A stretch of 64,000 nt of DNA from Phymorhynchus buccinoides (GCA_017654935.2 CM065682.1:37397905-37461904); one strand, 5' to 3'. Shown: positions 31,665 through 44,268, counted from the stretch's first letter. Program-made: numbers and translations. The notes: generated by a model from the letters alone, not told the origin.

Positions 31665-33600
31665 CTCAAGAAGAAATGTTGGTTTTCAAGGTCAAATTTC
31701 AAGGTCAAAGGTCAACACAGTTTGGTGCCCCGCGATGCATCACCACACACGATTTGAAGTAATTCTGTCCACCAGTTATTGAGATACAGCTCAATGGTAA
31801 AAAATGTTTCTGGGACCATTTGTGTACCATGTACAACAACACACAAAATTTGAAGTTACAGTTACGAGTTACAGGCACGAACACACATGCACACACACAC
31901 ACACACACACACACATCCCAACTATTTGTTGTTGTTGTCTTACCCTGGCTTAAAGACTCCAGGGATCGTCCCAACAGCCGAAGCACTTCAGTGAACACTG
32001 ACACAAATGAAGGGAAACCGAAATTTCCTTCTTTGCGCTATATATTTCTTGTCCAAGCTGTATCTCGTGAACTAGAAGTAGAACTAGAAGGCAGAATCCC
32101 TTCAAATTTTGTGTGAGGATGTGAGACTAACTGTGTAACACATTCGTACATAAATTATCCCTCGGAAATACAATGTCGCCGAGCGGCAGACATGTTTCCG
32201 GGTTTTTTCCCCCTCCTATATCTCGTTTTTGTTGTCCTTTGCCGATCTACGATCGCAAAGGAGTCTAAATTCGGTCGTGTATGTTGTTTTTTCCTGTTTT
32301 TTCCCCCGGTCTGTCCCAAGGATATCGCCCGAACCACCTGACATAATCACTTCAAACTTTGTGCGTCAGCATGAGAGGAATGCATCCGCGCATAAATTAT
32401 TGCCGTCGTGACCTTGGCGTATGACCTTCAATATTTAAGGGGCCATAACTGACTTCCACACCGTTGGTCTTAGTCTTCAAACCTGGCATGTAGGTACTTT
32501 GGCTTATGGCTGTTCTGATGATAGCATACTGATCAAGGTCAAGGTCAGGGAGATCGGTAGGCCTTGAAAGTGGTAGGGGTCTAAAAATTGGGTTTTAAAA
32601 CCATCTACTAACAACATTTTTACTTGACAGAAGCGCTTCAGATTGTGTGTGGTACTGTATAACGTAGAGTAGAAAACATCCGAGCATAAATTATTGCCAT
32701 GCTGACCGCGTACCGTGTCCTTGAAGTGTGACCTTGAAAACCGAAATTTCCTTCTTTGCACTATATATTTCTTGTCCAAGCTGTATTTCATAAATTAGAA
32801 GACAGAATCCCTTCAAATTTTGTGTGAGGATGTGAGACTAACAGCTAGTGTAACACTTTCGTACATAAATTATTCCTCGGCAATACAATGTCGCCGAGCG
32901 GCAGACATGTTTCCGTTTTTCTTCACCCTCATATATCTCGTGAAATACTGTATATAGAATCACTCCAAATTTTGTGTTGGGTGTAAAAAGAAGAGTAGAA
33001 GACATTGCAGTACAAATAACGCCACATGGGATTTTAATGTCGCAGAGCGGCAGACATGTCTCCGGGCTAAGGGTGTACACCCAATTGATTAAGGGTGTAC
33101 ACCCCACTAATTAAGGGTGTACATCCCGGTAAAGGAGGGGGCCTAATACTAAAAGAATGACATCGTAGCACAAAATGTGCCACGTGGGGCTTAAATGTCG
33201 CCTAGCGGAAGACATGTCTCAGTGTTAAGGGTGTACATCCCACCAATTAAGGGTGTGCATCCCGGAAACGATTTGCACCCAGTCAAGGGTGTGTAGGTGC
33301 ATCACCCAAATGACACAAGGAGGACGGGGACCTAAGGTGTGAGGGGCAAGGGAGGTACAGGCACAGGGCGTAGCCGGCAAAGGACATATCTGCCGCCCGG
33401 CGATGCCCTTGTTTTTCATTTCTTTTCTGTCTGTCCCATGGATATCTCCCGAAACACTTGACAGAATCGCTTCAAATTTGGTGTGGTGGTGTGTCACCAT
33501 GAGAGGAAGGCATCCGCGCATAAATTATCGCCATGGTGACCGTAACCTTGGCGTATGACCTTGAAAACCGAAAATCTTAAAGGGGCCATAACTTTGACGA
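31490..33600. repeat. Interspersed repeat family with AAGGTCA motifs
   Basis: Several diverged copies of a roughly 250-300 bp unit. Shared phrases are CTGTCCCAAGGATATC, TTCAAATTTTGTGTG, CTTGACCTTGAAAACCGAAA and GCCGAGCGGCAGACATGT. The same family occupies 50540-51540. An (AT)n tract of 36 bp is at 31627-31660 and a CA tract at 31886-31914. No gene. Confidence 0.75.
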
Positions 33601-33614
33601 CTCTAAGAGAGAGA

Positions 33615-33750
33615 GAGAGAATGGAGTTTTACGTCCTCTTGGTCTGAATCAGACACATATGGGACATTTGTAAATACAAATATGGTGGGAACAATACTGG
33701 AGGCAATGCCCGGAGGCAGTACGAAACCAGTAAAGTCCCGATTTTTTTTA
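33615..33750. repeat. GTTTAACGTCC-family interspersed repeat, diverged copy
   Basis: TTTTACGTCCTCTTGGTCTG to CCAGTAAAGTCCCGATTTT, about 80 percent like 30404-30530 by eye. Confidence 0.6.
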
Positions 33751-33755
33751 TTAAT

Positions 33756-35110
33756 ACAGATAGCTGTAGCGGTGACCACGCCTCGGTTAAACCTCATCGG
33801 CTATGGCACCGCCACAAGTAGAGATTCGGGACGACTCTAAGACCAAACTAGAAACAGTTTTATACCAGTCTCCATCTCTCTGCTGAACGAATGAATGTGT
33901 TTCTGAGTGAATGGCAGTATGTGTGTGCTAAACGATCTTGGCGAGTGATAGAGAAGTGTGCTCTCTCTCCACCCCCCCCCCCCCTCTCTCTCGCATCCTC
34001 CCTCTTTCTTCCCCCTCTACCTCTCTCTCTGGATGAGCGAGTGTGCATGCTGGGTGAGGGAAGGGTGTGCGCATGCGCATTTTCTATTGTTTGTTGCGCT
34101 GTTGTTGATATTTGATTATAACTGGATTCATTTTATGTGATGTGTATGACTTCTTTCAACAACAAAAAGTATTACTGGTTTAGTACTTAATTAATTAATG
34201 ATGTGATAATAATATTCTAAAATATATTTGGTAATAACTGGAATTGCATTTTATGACGTTGAGTTGCTATTTTATTGTATTTCTTGTTTTAGTACTTAAT
34301 GATGTCACAATAATATTCCCTTTTTACATGCATTTATCATATGAAATTGTATGTGTTTCCTGGTCTTAGTATATTCCTCTCTCCCTCCCCCTCTCCCCTC
34401 TTTCTCTGCCTCCCCTTCCCTCTCTTTCCGTCTCTGCATGTAGGACTATCATCTTAAACTCTTATTTGGTAGTATCGAAGTGGTTTGTTTTTTTAATGTG
34501 ATATGTTCTTTTCCATTTTATCCCATCGCTTTTATATGATGTATTATGTTATAATTAGGTCTATATTATTATATAATTATGAGATTACAGATGCATTGTT
34601 ATAGTAAAAAAAAAGATTCTTCTCCATTTTATGTTATTTAAAATTCTATGTGTTTGTTTTGTTATAATGTGAACTTTTCGTTCAATTTTGACACGAAAAG
34701 TACACCATAGGCCTAAACCTGGTTGGGATGAATGACTAAGGAATAAGTGGTTATTCAATTTCAGGTGGTAATATGTAAAATTCGACAATGAGAAACATAA
34801 GGAAGTAGATCATTTTTCTGATCAACCAATCAGAAAAACAGGAAGTCTGGCTTGATGATTAATTTTATTATTAAATTAACTTAATTGCAGCAAATAATAA
34901 TTGAATATACGTTGGAATGTTATCTTTATGTTGTTGATCAGGAAATAGACGAAAATGGCAGTTTAAATTTGACTATGAGGTGTTAAAGTTTACATGTGTT
35001 GGAGAATTGACCAATAGATAATCAGGTCATTACAAGTCTTTGTAGGGTAGGCTATATAAGTTGTAGCCCTACGCAAAATCAGTCTCTTTCAACCAAAAGT
35101 AAAAGTAAGG
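33756..35110. other. No gene; possible retroelement LTR near the end
   Basis: AT-rich with CT-rich islands (33960-34030, 34375-34440). TATATAAG at 35051-35058 followed about 520 bp later by two AATAAA signals (about 35570 and 35583) could mark a solo LTR, but I cannot define its ends. Confidence 0.25.
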
Positions 35111-35122
35111 AACTAATCTTAT

Positions 35123-35123
<1 letters not shown>

Positions 35124-35163
<40 letters not shown>
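35124..35163. repeat. Poly-C tract (~40 bases)
   Basis: An uninterrupted C run, followed by a second of about 17 at 35220-35236. Other C or G homopolymers lie at 19386-19402, 36571-36592, 47301-47321 and 61556-61584. Lengths are likely unreliable in any assembly. Confidence 0.9.
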
Positions 35164-36757
35164 AGTATACCGAGCGCTGGTCTCCCTTTTTAAGGTTGAG
35201 AACCTCCGGGTGTCTACTCCCCCCCCCCCCCCCCCAAGTGGTCCGTGAGCCGACCTACCACAGGAGGGGGCGGTCCCAGTGTTGGGGGTGACGCGAGGAT
35301 GTCTTGCGTATCCCCCCTTCAGTGGGCCTGCCCTCACTTGGTGTGCTGAGATCCTCCGGATCACTCCCCCTCCCCTCCCCCCACCCGCCCCCCCTTCTCC
35401 TTATATCTTCAAGCAGAACCCTAATGCCCCACATGGCCGAAAGGCCAAAGAGGGCGTAAAACATTTCTTCTTCAAAATCAGTCTCTCTGACCTGCTATCT
35501 CGATCACTACCTGTACATCCTCCTATTGGGAGCGATCCTCCTTGTTGGGCTGTGTGTTCTGCTGAGCTTGAAATAAACACCAAATAAACCACTCCATGTG
35601 GCCCTGTGGTTAATTGGAGAGAAAGAGATCTCTAAGTTCCTTCCCCTCCTCTACAACCCTGCAAAACACCCTTACCCCCCCTTTCTACCCTTTCAACAGT
35701 TTATTTAATATTATCTTCTTAAATGTATGGGATTTTATGCCGTGCCACAACATAATTTCTCTTTTGAGATAATAAAGTATTCTTGAGTCTAAAACTTCCA
35801 CACCGTTGGTCTTATTTTAGAGTCTTCAAATTTTGTGATTGTTCATTTTTGAGTGTCAATAAATACCTTCACTAGCTAGTACCTTCAAAGCCAATGTTCC
35901 GGCTTAAAAACTATGCAGCAGGACACATAAGGTCGCCCATAAACAGCACCCAAATTTGCATGGATTTTCGCCAACTCGTCTTCAAGTTTCCGTCGGGTAA
36001 AGTTGTAGAAATGAATATGCTATTTTGTCAGATGCACTTTTTACAGGCTCAGCTGCAAACATGACTTTATTATTGACTTTCGTAAAATGACGTCGTTTGT
36101 CATATTAAAACTGCATGTTAAAAGCAGAATGCCTGATGTTTTTTATGATATAAATGTTATGCCTGTGTGGACAAAAACAAGCCTATGGCACCCTTTAGAA
36201 AACTTTTCCGCTAAAGCGTTGCAATGGATAAGCAAAAGTCAAAATTCATCTCCCCTGGCACTTTCGCTTATCCGTCGTCGACTGTATTGAACTTATTGCA
36301 AAAACTAATAGCTTATAATAATAATAGAATTGGGATTATGCTATTTATATTTCCTCAGTCTTTTTTAATACAAGTTATTAGTTTTGGCAATAAGTTACAT
36401 AATATGTCAATGGGTTATCTGGAGATAGTCTGTTTTGACTCTAAGCCATCAAATATATTTGTGATAGTCCGTTTCGACTCTAATCTATCAAATGTATTTG
36501 TTGTATTGTACAATAACAATTATCTTACAATGGAATGTGAAATGAAACCAGCTTCAAAAATAAATCAACAACCCCCCCCCCCCCCCCCCCCCAATGAGTT
36601 ATCACAGAATATTATGTGACATGTTGGGTAGTAGGGAAAGAAAGGGGGAGAGGCAGGGGGAGGGGAGACAATCTCTCTTCTTCCTTTGCCACACTCCCAG
36701 CTCGGGTCAACGTTTTTTATTTGGAATATACCAGTAAGAAAAGAAAAGCATAGCAAA

Positions 36758-38070
36758 TCTAACGCTTGGTACAAATGTACAATATGCAACCTAACATTTG
36801 GTACAAGCGTACAATATACAACCTAACACTTGGTACAAGCGTACAATATGCAACCTAACATTTGGTACAAGCGTACAATATACAACCTAACATTTGGTAC
36901 AAGCGTACAATATACAACCTAACACTTGGTACAAGGGTACAATATACAACCTAACACTTGGTACAAGGGTACAATATACAACCTAACACTTGGTACAAGC
37001 GTACAATATACAACCTAACACTTGGTACAAGGGTACAATATACAACCTAACACTTGGTACAAGCGTACAATATACAACCTAACACTTGGTACAAGTGTAC
37101 AATATACAACCTAACACTTGGTACAAGTGTACAATATACAACCTAACACTTGGTACAAGGGTACAATATACAACCTAACACTTGGTACAAGTGTACAATA
37201 TACAACCTAACACTTGGTACAAGGGTACAATATACAACCTAACACTTGGTACAAGGGTACAATATACAACCTAACACTTGGTACAAGGGTACAATATACA
37301 ACCTAACACTTGGTACAAGGGTACAATATACAACCTAACACTTGGTACAAGGGTACAATATACAACCTAACACTTGGTACAAGCGTACAATATACAACCT
37401 AACACTTGGTACAAGGGTACAATATACAATCTAACACTTGGTACAAGGGTACAATATACAACCTAACACTTGGTACAAGCGTACAATATACAACCTAACA
37501 CTTGGTACAAGGGTACAATATACAACCTAACACTTGGTACAAGGGTACAATATACAACCTAACACTTGGTACAAGGGTACAATATACAACCTAACACTTG
37601 GTACAAGGGTACAATATACAACCTAACACTTGGTACAAGGGTACAATATACAACCTAACACTTGGTACAAGGGTACAATATACAATCTAACACTTGGTAC
37701 AAGGGTACAATATACAACCTAACACTTGGTACAAGCGTACAATATACAACCTAACACTTGGTACAAGGGTACAATATACAACCTAACACTTGGTACAAGC
37801 GTACAATATACAACCTAACACTTGGTACAAGTGTACAATATACAACCTAACACTTGGTACAAGCGTACAATATACAACCTAACACTTGGTACAAAGGTAC
37901 AATATACAACCTAACACTTGGTACAAGGGTACAATATACAACCTAACACTTGGTACAAGCGTACAATATACAACCTAACACTTGGTACAAGGGTACAATA
38001 TACAACCTAACACTTGGTACAAGGGTACAATATACAACCTAACACTTGGTACAAGCGTACAATATACAAC
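36758..38070. repeat. 32-bp satellite, ~41 copies
   Basis: Unit ACCTAACACTTGGTACAAGG followed by GTACAATATACA, extremely uniform. The main variable site is the base before the second GTAC (G, C or T). The array abuts the retrotransposon remnant at 38071. Confidence 0.97.
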
Positions 38071-39680
38071 TACTCTAAACTAAATGTTGAAAAATTAATC
38101 GAAGAATTAACTAATATTGATAGGGATGAAATTATAACCTAAGAATCTATTGATGATGCAGCTGAGAAATTCTCTGATCAACTCATATCTATTGCAAAGC
38201 TTTGTATGCCAGTAAAAGAGATTACGGTTAGCGAGCGTGATGCACAATGGATCACCATGGGGAAAAAAAAATGATAAAAAGAAAAAATAACATACACAAA
38301 TTAGCCAAGCTTCTAAACTTTGATTGTTTCGTCGGATCCGTAATGACCTTACAGATAAAATTAGACAAAGAAAGGCAGAGTATGCATCAGTTGGACAGTC
38401 AAATTTCCTCTCTTAATAATCGCTTTGGAACAAGAGACTGGTGGAAACTAGTGAAAACATTTATATCAAAGAAAGGTCTGCCACAAGATGAAATTCCTCC
38501 CATTCAAGATAATTATTGAATTTATCACTCTTCTCAAGAAAAGGCTACTGTTTTCAATGAGTAGTTTGCTAATCAGTGTTCTCTAGACAAGGACGATGAT
38601 GAGATCCCAAGATTAAATGAGTTTCGGGGATCTGCCAGACAGTTAGTTCTTACTAGAGATGCAGTGTTGGAGGCTCTGAAAAGTCTTGATCCAGGGAAGG
38701 TTGAAGGTCCTGACCTGGTCCATAACAAAATTCTAATTGCTGCTGCAGAGGTTATTAGCGAACCTTTGACCAACCTATTTAACCGTTCACTGACTGAATG
38801 TAGATTCCCTAAAGTGTGGAAAATAGCCCATATTACACCTATATTCAAGAAAAGGGATAGGCAAAAATGTGAACATTATTGTCCCATTTCATTATTAAGT
38901 TGCATAAGCAAGGTATTGGAAAATGTGTTCAAAAACATGTATTCAAGTACCTCTTAGATAGCAATCTTTTAACAACAGCACAGTCTGGTTTTATTCCACA
39001 TGACTCCACTGCTTTTTAACTGTTGAGTATTTAAAAAAAAAATTTAGATTCCAAAACAACTGCACAAGAGATTTTCTTTGATGTCTTCAAGGCATTTGAC
39101 AAAGTTTGGCACAAAGGATTGTTATATAAACTTCATGCTCTTGGTATCCGAAGACAGCTGCTTGAGTGGTTTTCTGACTACCTAAGGGATCGAACCCAGA
39201 CAGTTGTATTAAAAGGAAGTAAATCACCATATCTCCCTGTGTTGGCGGGTGTCCCTCAAGGTTCTGTCCTCGGGCCACTACTTTTTGTTGTATATATAAA
39301 CGATATTACAAATGATATTGAATCTATTATTACATTTTTTGTGGATGATACCAGTGTGTACCTAGGATTAGAAAATGCTGACATAGGAACAGAAATTCTA
39401 AACTCGGATCTGGAAAAAATTAGAATATATGCAACTAAATGGAAAGTAAAATTTAACCAAACAAAAACTAAACTGATGACAATATCCAACCAAGCAATAC
39501 CAAATCCACAACCCTTGATTTTCAATAATGAAGTTGTGCAGGAAACAAAGTCTCACAAGCATGTTGGGGTTATGACTCAGTCGAAAAGCACTTCTCACTA
39601 TGTACAAATCATTTATTTTACCCCATTTTGATTTTTTTGATGTTGTCTGGGATAACTGTACAAATAAGCCATGACTCTGG
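38071..39680 (+). pseudogene. Non-LTR retrotransposon ORF2: linker and reverse transcriptase, degenerate
   Basis: Reading with frameshifts and stops: ITVSERDAQWIT (pre-RT linker), then [80 protein letters not shown] and FFVDDTSVYLG, ending near KSFILPHFDFFDVVW. These are RT domains in canonical order for jockey/CR1/I-type elements, which reverse-transcribe their RNA at a nicked target. The catalytic box is FVDD where F/YADD is usual. Endonuclease and C-terminus are absent, with stops near 38140, 38517 and 39016. A relic. Confidence 0.88.
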
Positions 39681-40815
39681 CAGGGTACAGGGGCAGAGCC
39701 CCGTCTGACGATTCAGGGGGGCAAGTTGAGAGAGAGAGAGAGATAACGAGACAGACAGAGAGTGAAAATGATAGACAGAAACAGTTTCAGTCTGATAAGC
39801 CTTGTAAAATTATTACATTGCCTTTATAAACTTCCAAGATAGAACAACCAAGTTCAAAATGCCCCACATCTCTTGTGGTCAATTTGTTGTTGTTGATAAA
39901 TTAAAAAAACACTGAAGTTCAGTTTCTGGTAAAATTAAAAATGAAAGAGTAGCACCAATGTAAATGTGATTACATAAGCAGGGTAGCATTGATGACTCAA
40001 ACATGTGATGAATATAATGAACACACTTTAGCAACAATATAATGCATTTAGCACCACAAGCAGCAAAATGAAAAGAATGGGTTATCGAATACATAAAATT
40101 AAATCAACTGGGACAATTGTAACATCAATTGCAATATGAATCTCTCTCTCAATGGTTGGTTTAATGTCTAATTAGGCGTAGCCTCTTATAGACAGAACAA
40201 TATGAATTATGAACTAACATTGCAAATGAATAATGGGCAAACCATCAAGAAAATTGTAGACATGGTATTATGATGAAACTGCAACATTAAATGATGTGAG
40301 ATTAGCATTCTGAGGCAATACAACACACATGGAATAAAGAATTTTTAAAAAAAGCAAGCATTTGTGACACTACATCATAGAAAATGGGATACAAAATCAG
40401 CAAAAAAATTAATGTGTCCTCCAACATGAATGTTGCCGGGTTATCTCCATCGCCAGGTGTAACCTGTCCAGAGACCATGGTATGTAATGACAACCAAGCA
40501 AAGAAATAAATACATGAAAAATGCACCTCAAGATTGATGACATAAATGGAAAAATACATTGATATGACAAATACATGACATAAAAGGCGGAATGACCACA
40601 GTCATGCGTTCATATCTTTGGTCATAATATGTTTTTAATAGCACAACTGAACACTCCGTTAAGGCGTGCCAGAGATGAGAAAAAAAGGAAATGTCAGTGT
40701 CAGCAGCTTCACTTGCATTGGCATAAAGACCAAGGGAAATAACTCGGGTTCTGTCTTGAAACTTTTTACCTGGTTACTTCCCTTGTCACAACACTGTTGA
40801 GGTATTGACCCAAGG
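39681..40815. other. No gene seen
   Basis: AT-rich DNA with short chance frames on the minus strand; (GA)n at 39728-39742. Confidence 0.5.
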
Positions 40816-40818
40816 CCT

Positions 40819-40950
40819 ATAATAATAATAATAATAATAATGGGAATTTATATAGCGCTCTTTCTCACATGAGCTCAGTGCGCTTTACATTGATAACAAG
40901 AACATTAAAGGCAAACAAATAATTAATCATTAGAAAGCAAAATAAGCACG
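40819..40950 (-). mobile_element. L2-like 3' tail fragment
   Basis: (ATA)n then GGAATTTATATAGCGCTCTT and GAGCTCAGTGCGCTTTACAT, the terminal sequence of the family also at 8434 and 62700. Confidence 0.65.
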
Positions 40951-41162
40951 ATGCTGTTATGTACAGGATCGTCATATTTACTTCCTTATGGCACTGTTAT
41001 CTTAGAAATTGACTACTAAGTTGCATAAAATATCAAGCATCACCACTATGATCTTACATTGATGAGAAATACATTCAGGGAGTCAAAGGAATTCTATAGA
41101 AAACAGGATTACAGAACGAAATACATGAGACATTCTAGCCTTCTCACAAAGTTCCTCTCTGG

Positions 41163-41798
41163 CAGACCTGCCTACTTGGAATTTTCCCAATCAGTAGCCC
41201 AGCCATCAATTTTCAGTAGCATGGCAAATTTTTCCGTAGCATCCACAAACAACGGCAATCGATTTGTTCTTTTTCTGAGCCGAAACGCACTGCTTATGTT
41301 TCGCCGATTGAACGTGTTGACGGCAATCATCTCTACCGCCATGATTCACAGAGAAGTCCGCATGGCAGAGGTTGCACTGCAGCGAGCATGGTTCGCACCG
41401 AGTCAACTTCTGACGATGCAAGGCCACTCCTCCGTGTAAGCTATTTTAAAAACTTGTGCGGCAGGCCGATGTTTTTTCTTAGAACAAGATGGTGTGCCAG
41501 ATGATTTTCTTTTTCTGGTTTGGGTTCGTTTTTTTTCGTTTGAAACATCTCCCGAATCGCTACTGCTGCTGGAGTCCGCCATTTTTTTCAGAGAAAGTAA
41601 TAAGAACGCATGCGCAGTCACTTTGATAAAAACGGAAGTGACTAGGTTATCGCGCGTGACACGGCGTCTGCTCTTAGAAACCGACAAAACCGGGAACGGC
41701 ATAAGCAAAAATAAAATGCGGCGGCAATTTGTTTTTTCCGTAGCAAAGCTTTATTTTTCGTAGCTGCTACGGCCAAATCGTAGCAGTAGGCAGGTCTG
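41163..41798 (-). mobile_element. CAGACCTGCCTAC-ended transposon enclosing a broken zinc-finger frame
   Basis: The ends CAGACCTGCCTACT and AGTAGGCAGGTCTG are perfect inverted repeats, flanked by CTCTGG on both sides (41157-41162 and 41799-41804). GTAGC motifs recur near both ends. On the minus strand a frame starting MADSSSSSDSGDVSNEKK (41586) runs to EEWPCIV, then after a shift reads CNLCHADFSVNHGGRDDCRQ and HVQSAKHKQC. C-x2-C and H-x5-H spacing with DFSV-HGG-D is typical of BED-like zinc fingers in transposase-derived proteins. The frame is broken and no catalytic domain follows, so this is a non-autonomous or decayed element. Confidence 0.75.
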
Positions 41799-41804
41799 CT
41801 CTGG

Positions 41805-43380
41805 GGACAACTGACAAAAAATAACGAAAATAATATTCCAGCATTCATTGTCAATCAGGGCGTGGCATAAACAATAAAACGTGTGCACTGAACAGATACA
41901 AAAAAAGAGGCTTTGAGTGCACACTCTAATCAAAGCCTGTGCGTATTTTGCCAGAAGCAATGGCTCCTGTTCCCCCATATTATCAAGTATCAGACAATAG
42001 CCAAGAAACACAAAATATATGCTCTTTTTTTGAGCAGACAATAAAATGCTTACAAATATAGAATATTGGTACATGCTAGCATCATCAGGGCCCTGCATCA
42101 GGGCCCTGCATCGGATGCAGACAGGCCACATTTCGATTTCTCTCTTTGTGACATAACTCTTTAACAATTAAAGCCAGCGCGGTACTATATAAGCAAGCAG
42201 TATGCTAAAAATGTCAGTTTTTGCTTGGCGCTCACAGTGAAAGCATCCTTTTTCAAATAAAAGAGGAGGGAAAAACTACACTCGTGCAGGCGAAAGCCCG
42301 CAGCTAGGGGAGTCACTGGCTTGTTTCTCTCTCTCTCTCTCCCACTCACAACTGACTACCCGATTCCTGGGATCGGCTCTTTTATAGCCCAGTTGTGCCT
42401 TTAATAACAGCAGCACAGATCATGCATGCAACACGACCAGCAGTGCAAAAGAGCGGGAGAAACTGGAGGCAAAAGCCTTATACATCAACCTACTAACACC
42501 TTCCCTCCTCCACTAAACATAGTCTTACACCCCTGGAAACAAATAGGGGCCTACCATAATTATGCTTAACATTATTTTATCCCATTTAATCAGTAGTAGC
42601 ACACACTAATCTTCAAAAATATAAGTGATTTTGTGCATTTGTTCACAAGATATCGCAGGGACAGACAGAAACGTCCAACAAACATGCATGATAGATTGGA
42701 TTTGCTTCCTGAGAAGTGTGGTGGTGAATTAACGGCTATTTCTTTGTGTGTCCCTAAACCTAAACTCAAATGAATGTCAAAGCTTCTGCATATGTGCATG
42801 TACACACACAAACACACGGACGCATGCACGGAGACACACACACTACCATCCTCTGTAGACTTACAAGCACCATTATAGCCATACAGCACACATCTAAATT
42901 AAGTCATTTGTTCTCAATGGAGTAGTTCTACCGATTATCATTTCTTTTATAATTCAATACACAAAGGTAAAAATATTTTTCTAAACTGTACAAAAACAAC
43001 AAAAATGTTTTGCATCAGACTTTTACATAGATTGCTCCCAACACAGAGATATTTATTGTTTGTGGCTCAAGCCACAAACCTATAACTCACTTTGTCGGTC
43101 GGTCGGTCTGTCGTTCCAAAATTGTCGCACTTCAAATCGAGGCTACACTTCAAATTAATTGAGGCCGCTCTTTAAAATGATGTATTTTAAAAGCGTACAA
43201 AATAATAAACATACGTAATACAGACACTACAACAGACACGACGAGTATGCGGTGCTTCTTTTGATGAGTATAAGTAGGATACATAGTTTTAAATGTTTTC
43301 CAAAAGATATAAAAAGTTACGAAATGGTGCAGAGATAACATTCTGGTTTACAGATTAAAATTATTGAAAATCCAGGGGAG
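41805..43380. other. No gene seen
   Basis: Short frames only. TTTGTGGCTCAAGCCACAAA at about 43058 is a perfect short hairpin. GATTCCTGGGATCGGCTC near 42363 resembles a motif at 31091. Confidence 0.5.
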
Positions 43381-43389
43381 GTAACTCAT

Positions 43390-44006
43390 GATTGGAGTGG
43401 TAAAAATAGACCGCGTGCCACAAACTATTGCGATTTCGCGCTTGTTTCAATGTAAAATTGTTGATTCTCCTATCTGTAACTTTTGTGAACAAGAAGAGTG
43501 AACTATTCCACATATGTTTTTTGAAAGCATTGTTGTTAAGAGATTATGGAGAAATCTTCAAGGCTTGTTAAAAGATAAATGTCAGCACTACAATAACTTG
43601 AATTTAGATAAGGAGCTGGGCCTGTATTCACGTTGAGATAGCATGAGACTTAGCATGATGCTAACTTAGAAGCTCTTCCAAAAGTCCTATTAAATCCTAT
43701 AGGACATTGGAAGAGCTTCTAAGTTAGCATCATGCTAAGTCTCATGCTATCTCAACGTGAATACAGGCCCAGGTTCTTTTGGGGTGAAGCAGCAAGTGAA
43801 AACTGACAAAGTTATAGATTTTATTCTGCTGCTTGCCAAGTTCTATGTTTACAAATGTAAATGACAAAATGTTCATCCTAACCTTCCTGTCTTTCTTACA
43901 GTCTTAAGTTACAGATTTAATCTCGAAAAATATTTTTCCTTTCTGAACAATAATTCAAGACAATTTGAAGAACACTGGTTTCCCTATTCCCCTGTTATTT
44001 TTTAGC
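43390..44006 (+). pseudogene. Non-LTR retrotransposon C-terminal CCHC-type (zf-RVT-like) fragment
   Basis: Reads SPICNFCEQEE, stop, TIPHMFFESIVVKRLW, then, after an interrupting palindrome (43618-43770), KVIDFILLLAKFYVYKCK and YRFNLEKYFSFLNN. The C-x2-C ... E-T-I-x-H-x-F-F pattern and the following ILLAKFYVYKCK are standard for the C-terminal zinc-binding region of some LINE ORF2 proteins. Stops at 43501 and after YKCK show it is dead. Confidence 0.75.
43618..43770. mobile_element. 153-bp palindromic MITE inserted in a retrotransposon
   Basis: Near-perfect palindrome: GGGCCTGTATTCACGTTGAG ... CTCAACGTGAATACAGGCCC with arms of about 65 bp and a loop of roughly 20 bp. It splits the retrotransposon reading at 43390-44006. 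Confidence 0.9.
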
Positions 44007-44189
44007 TTCCTTTGTGATGTTACAGTATGTGTACATTGAAATCTTTGTCTTACAAGTATTGTTTTCACTCTTGACAATTTATGAGTTGAATAATTACTAT
44101 GCTAAATCATATGTCCCTTTCTTATTGTTATGACACTTTTCAGTCATTAGTTTGTTTTTCCATCCGCTAAGCATTGGCTATGTATATGA

Positions 44190-44190
44190 T

Positions 44191-44231
<41 letters not shown>

Positions 44232-44268
44232 ATGTGCGTTTGTGTGTGTGTGTGTGTGAGTGTGTGTG
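44190..44268. repeat. (GT)n microsatellite
   Basis: About 35 GT units with a few interruptions. The rest of 44012-44923 shows no other gene and includes the 3' flank and probable 3' UTR of the white-type gene; I could not fix a poly(A) site. Confidence 0.9.

Noticed and set aside
36758..38070. CRISPR-like array
   Set aside because: Tandem units with no unique spacers; a eukaryotic satellite.
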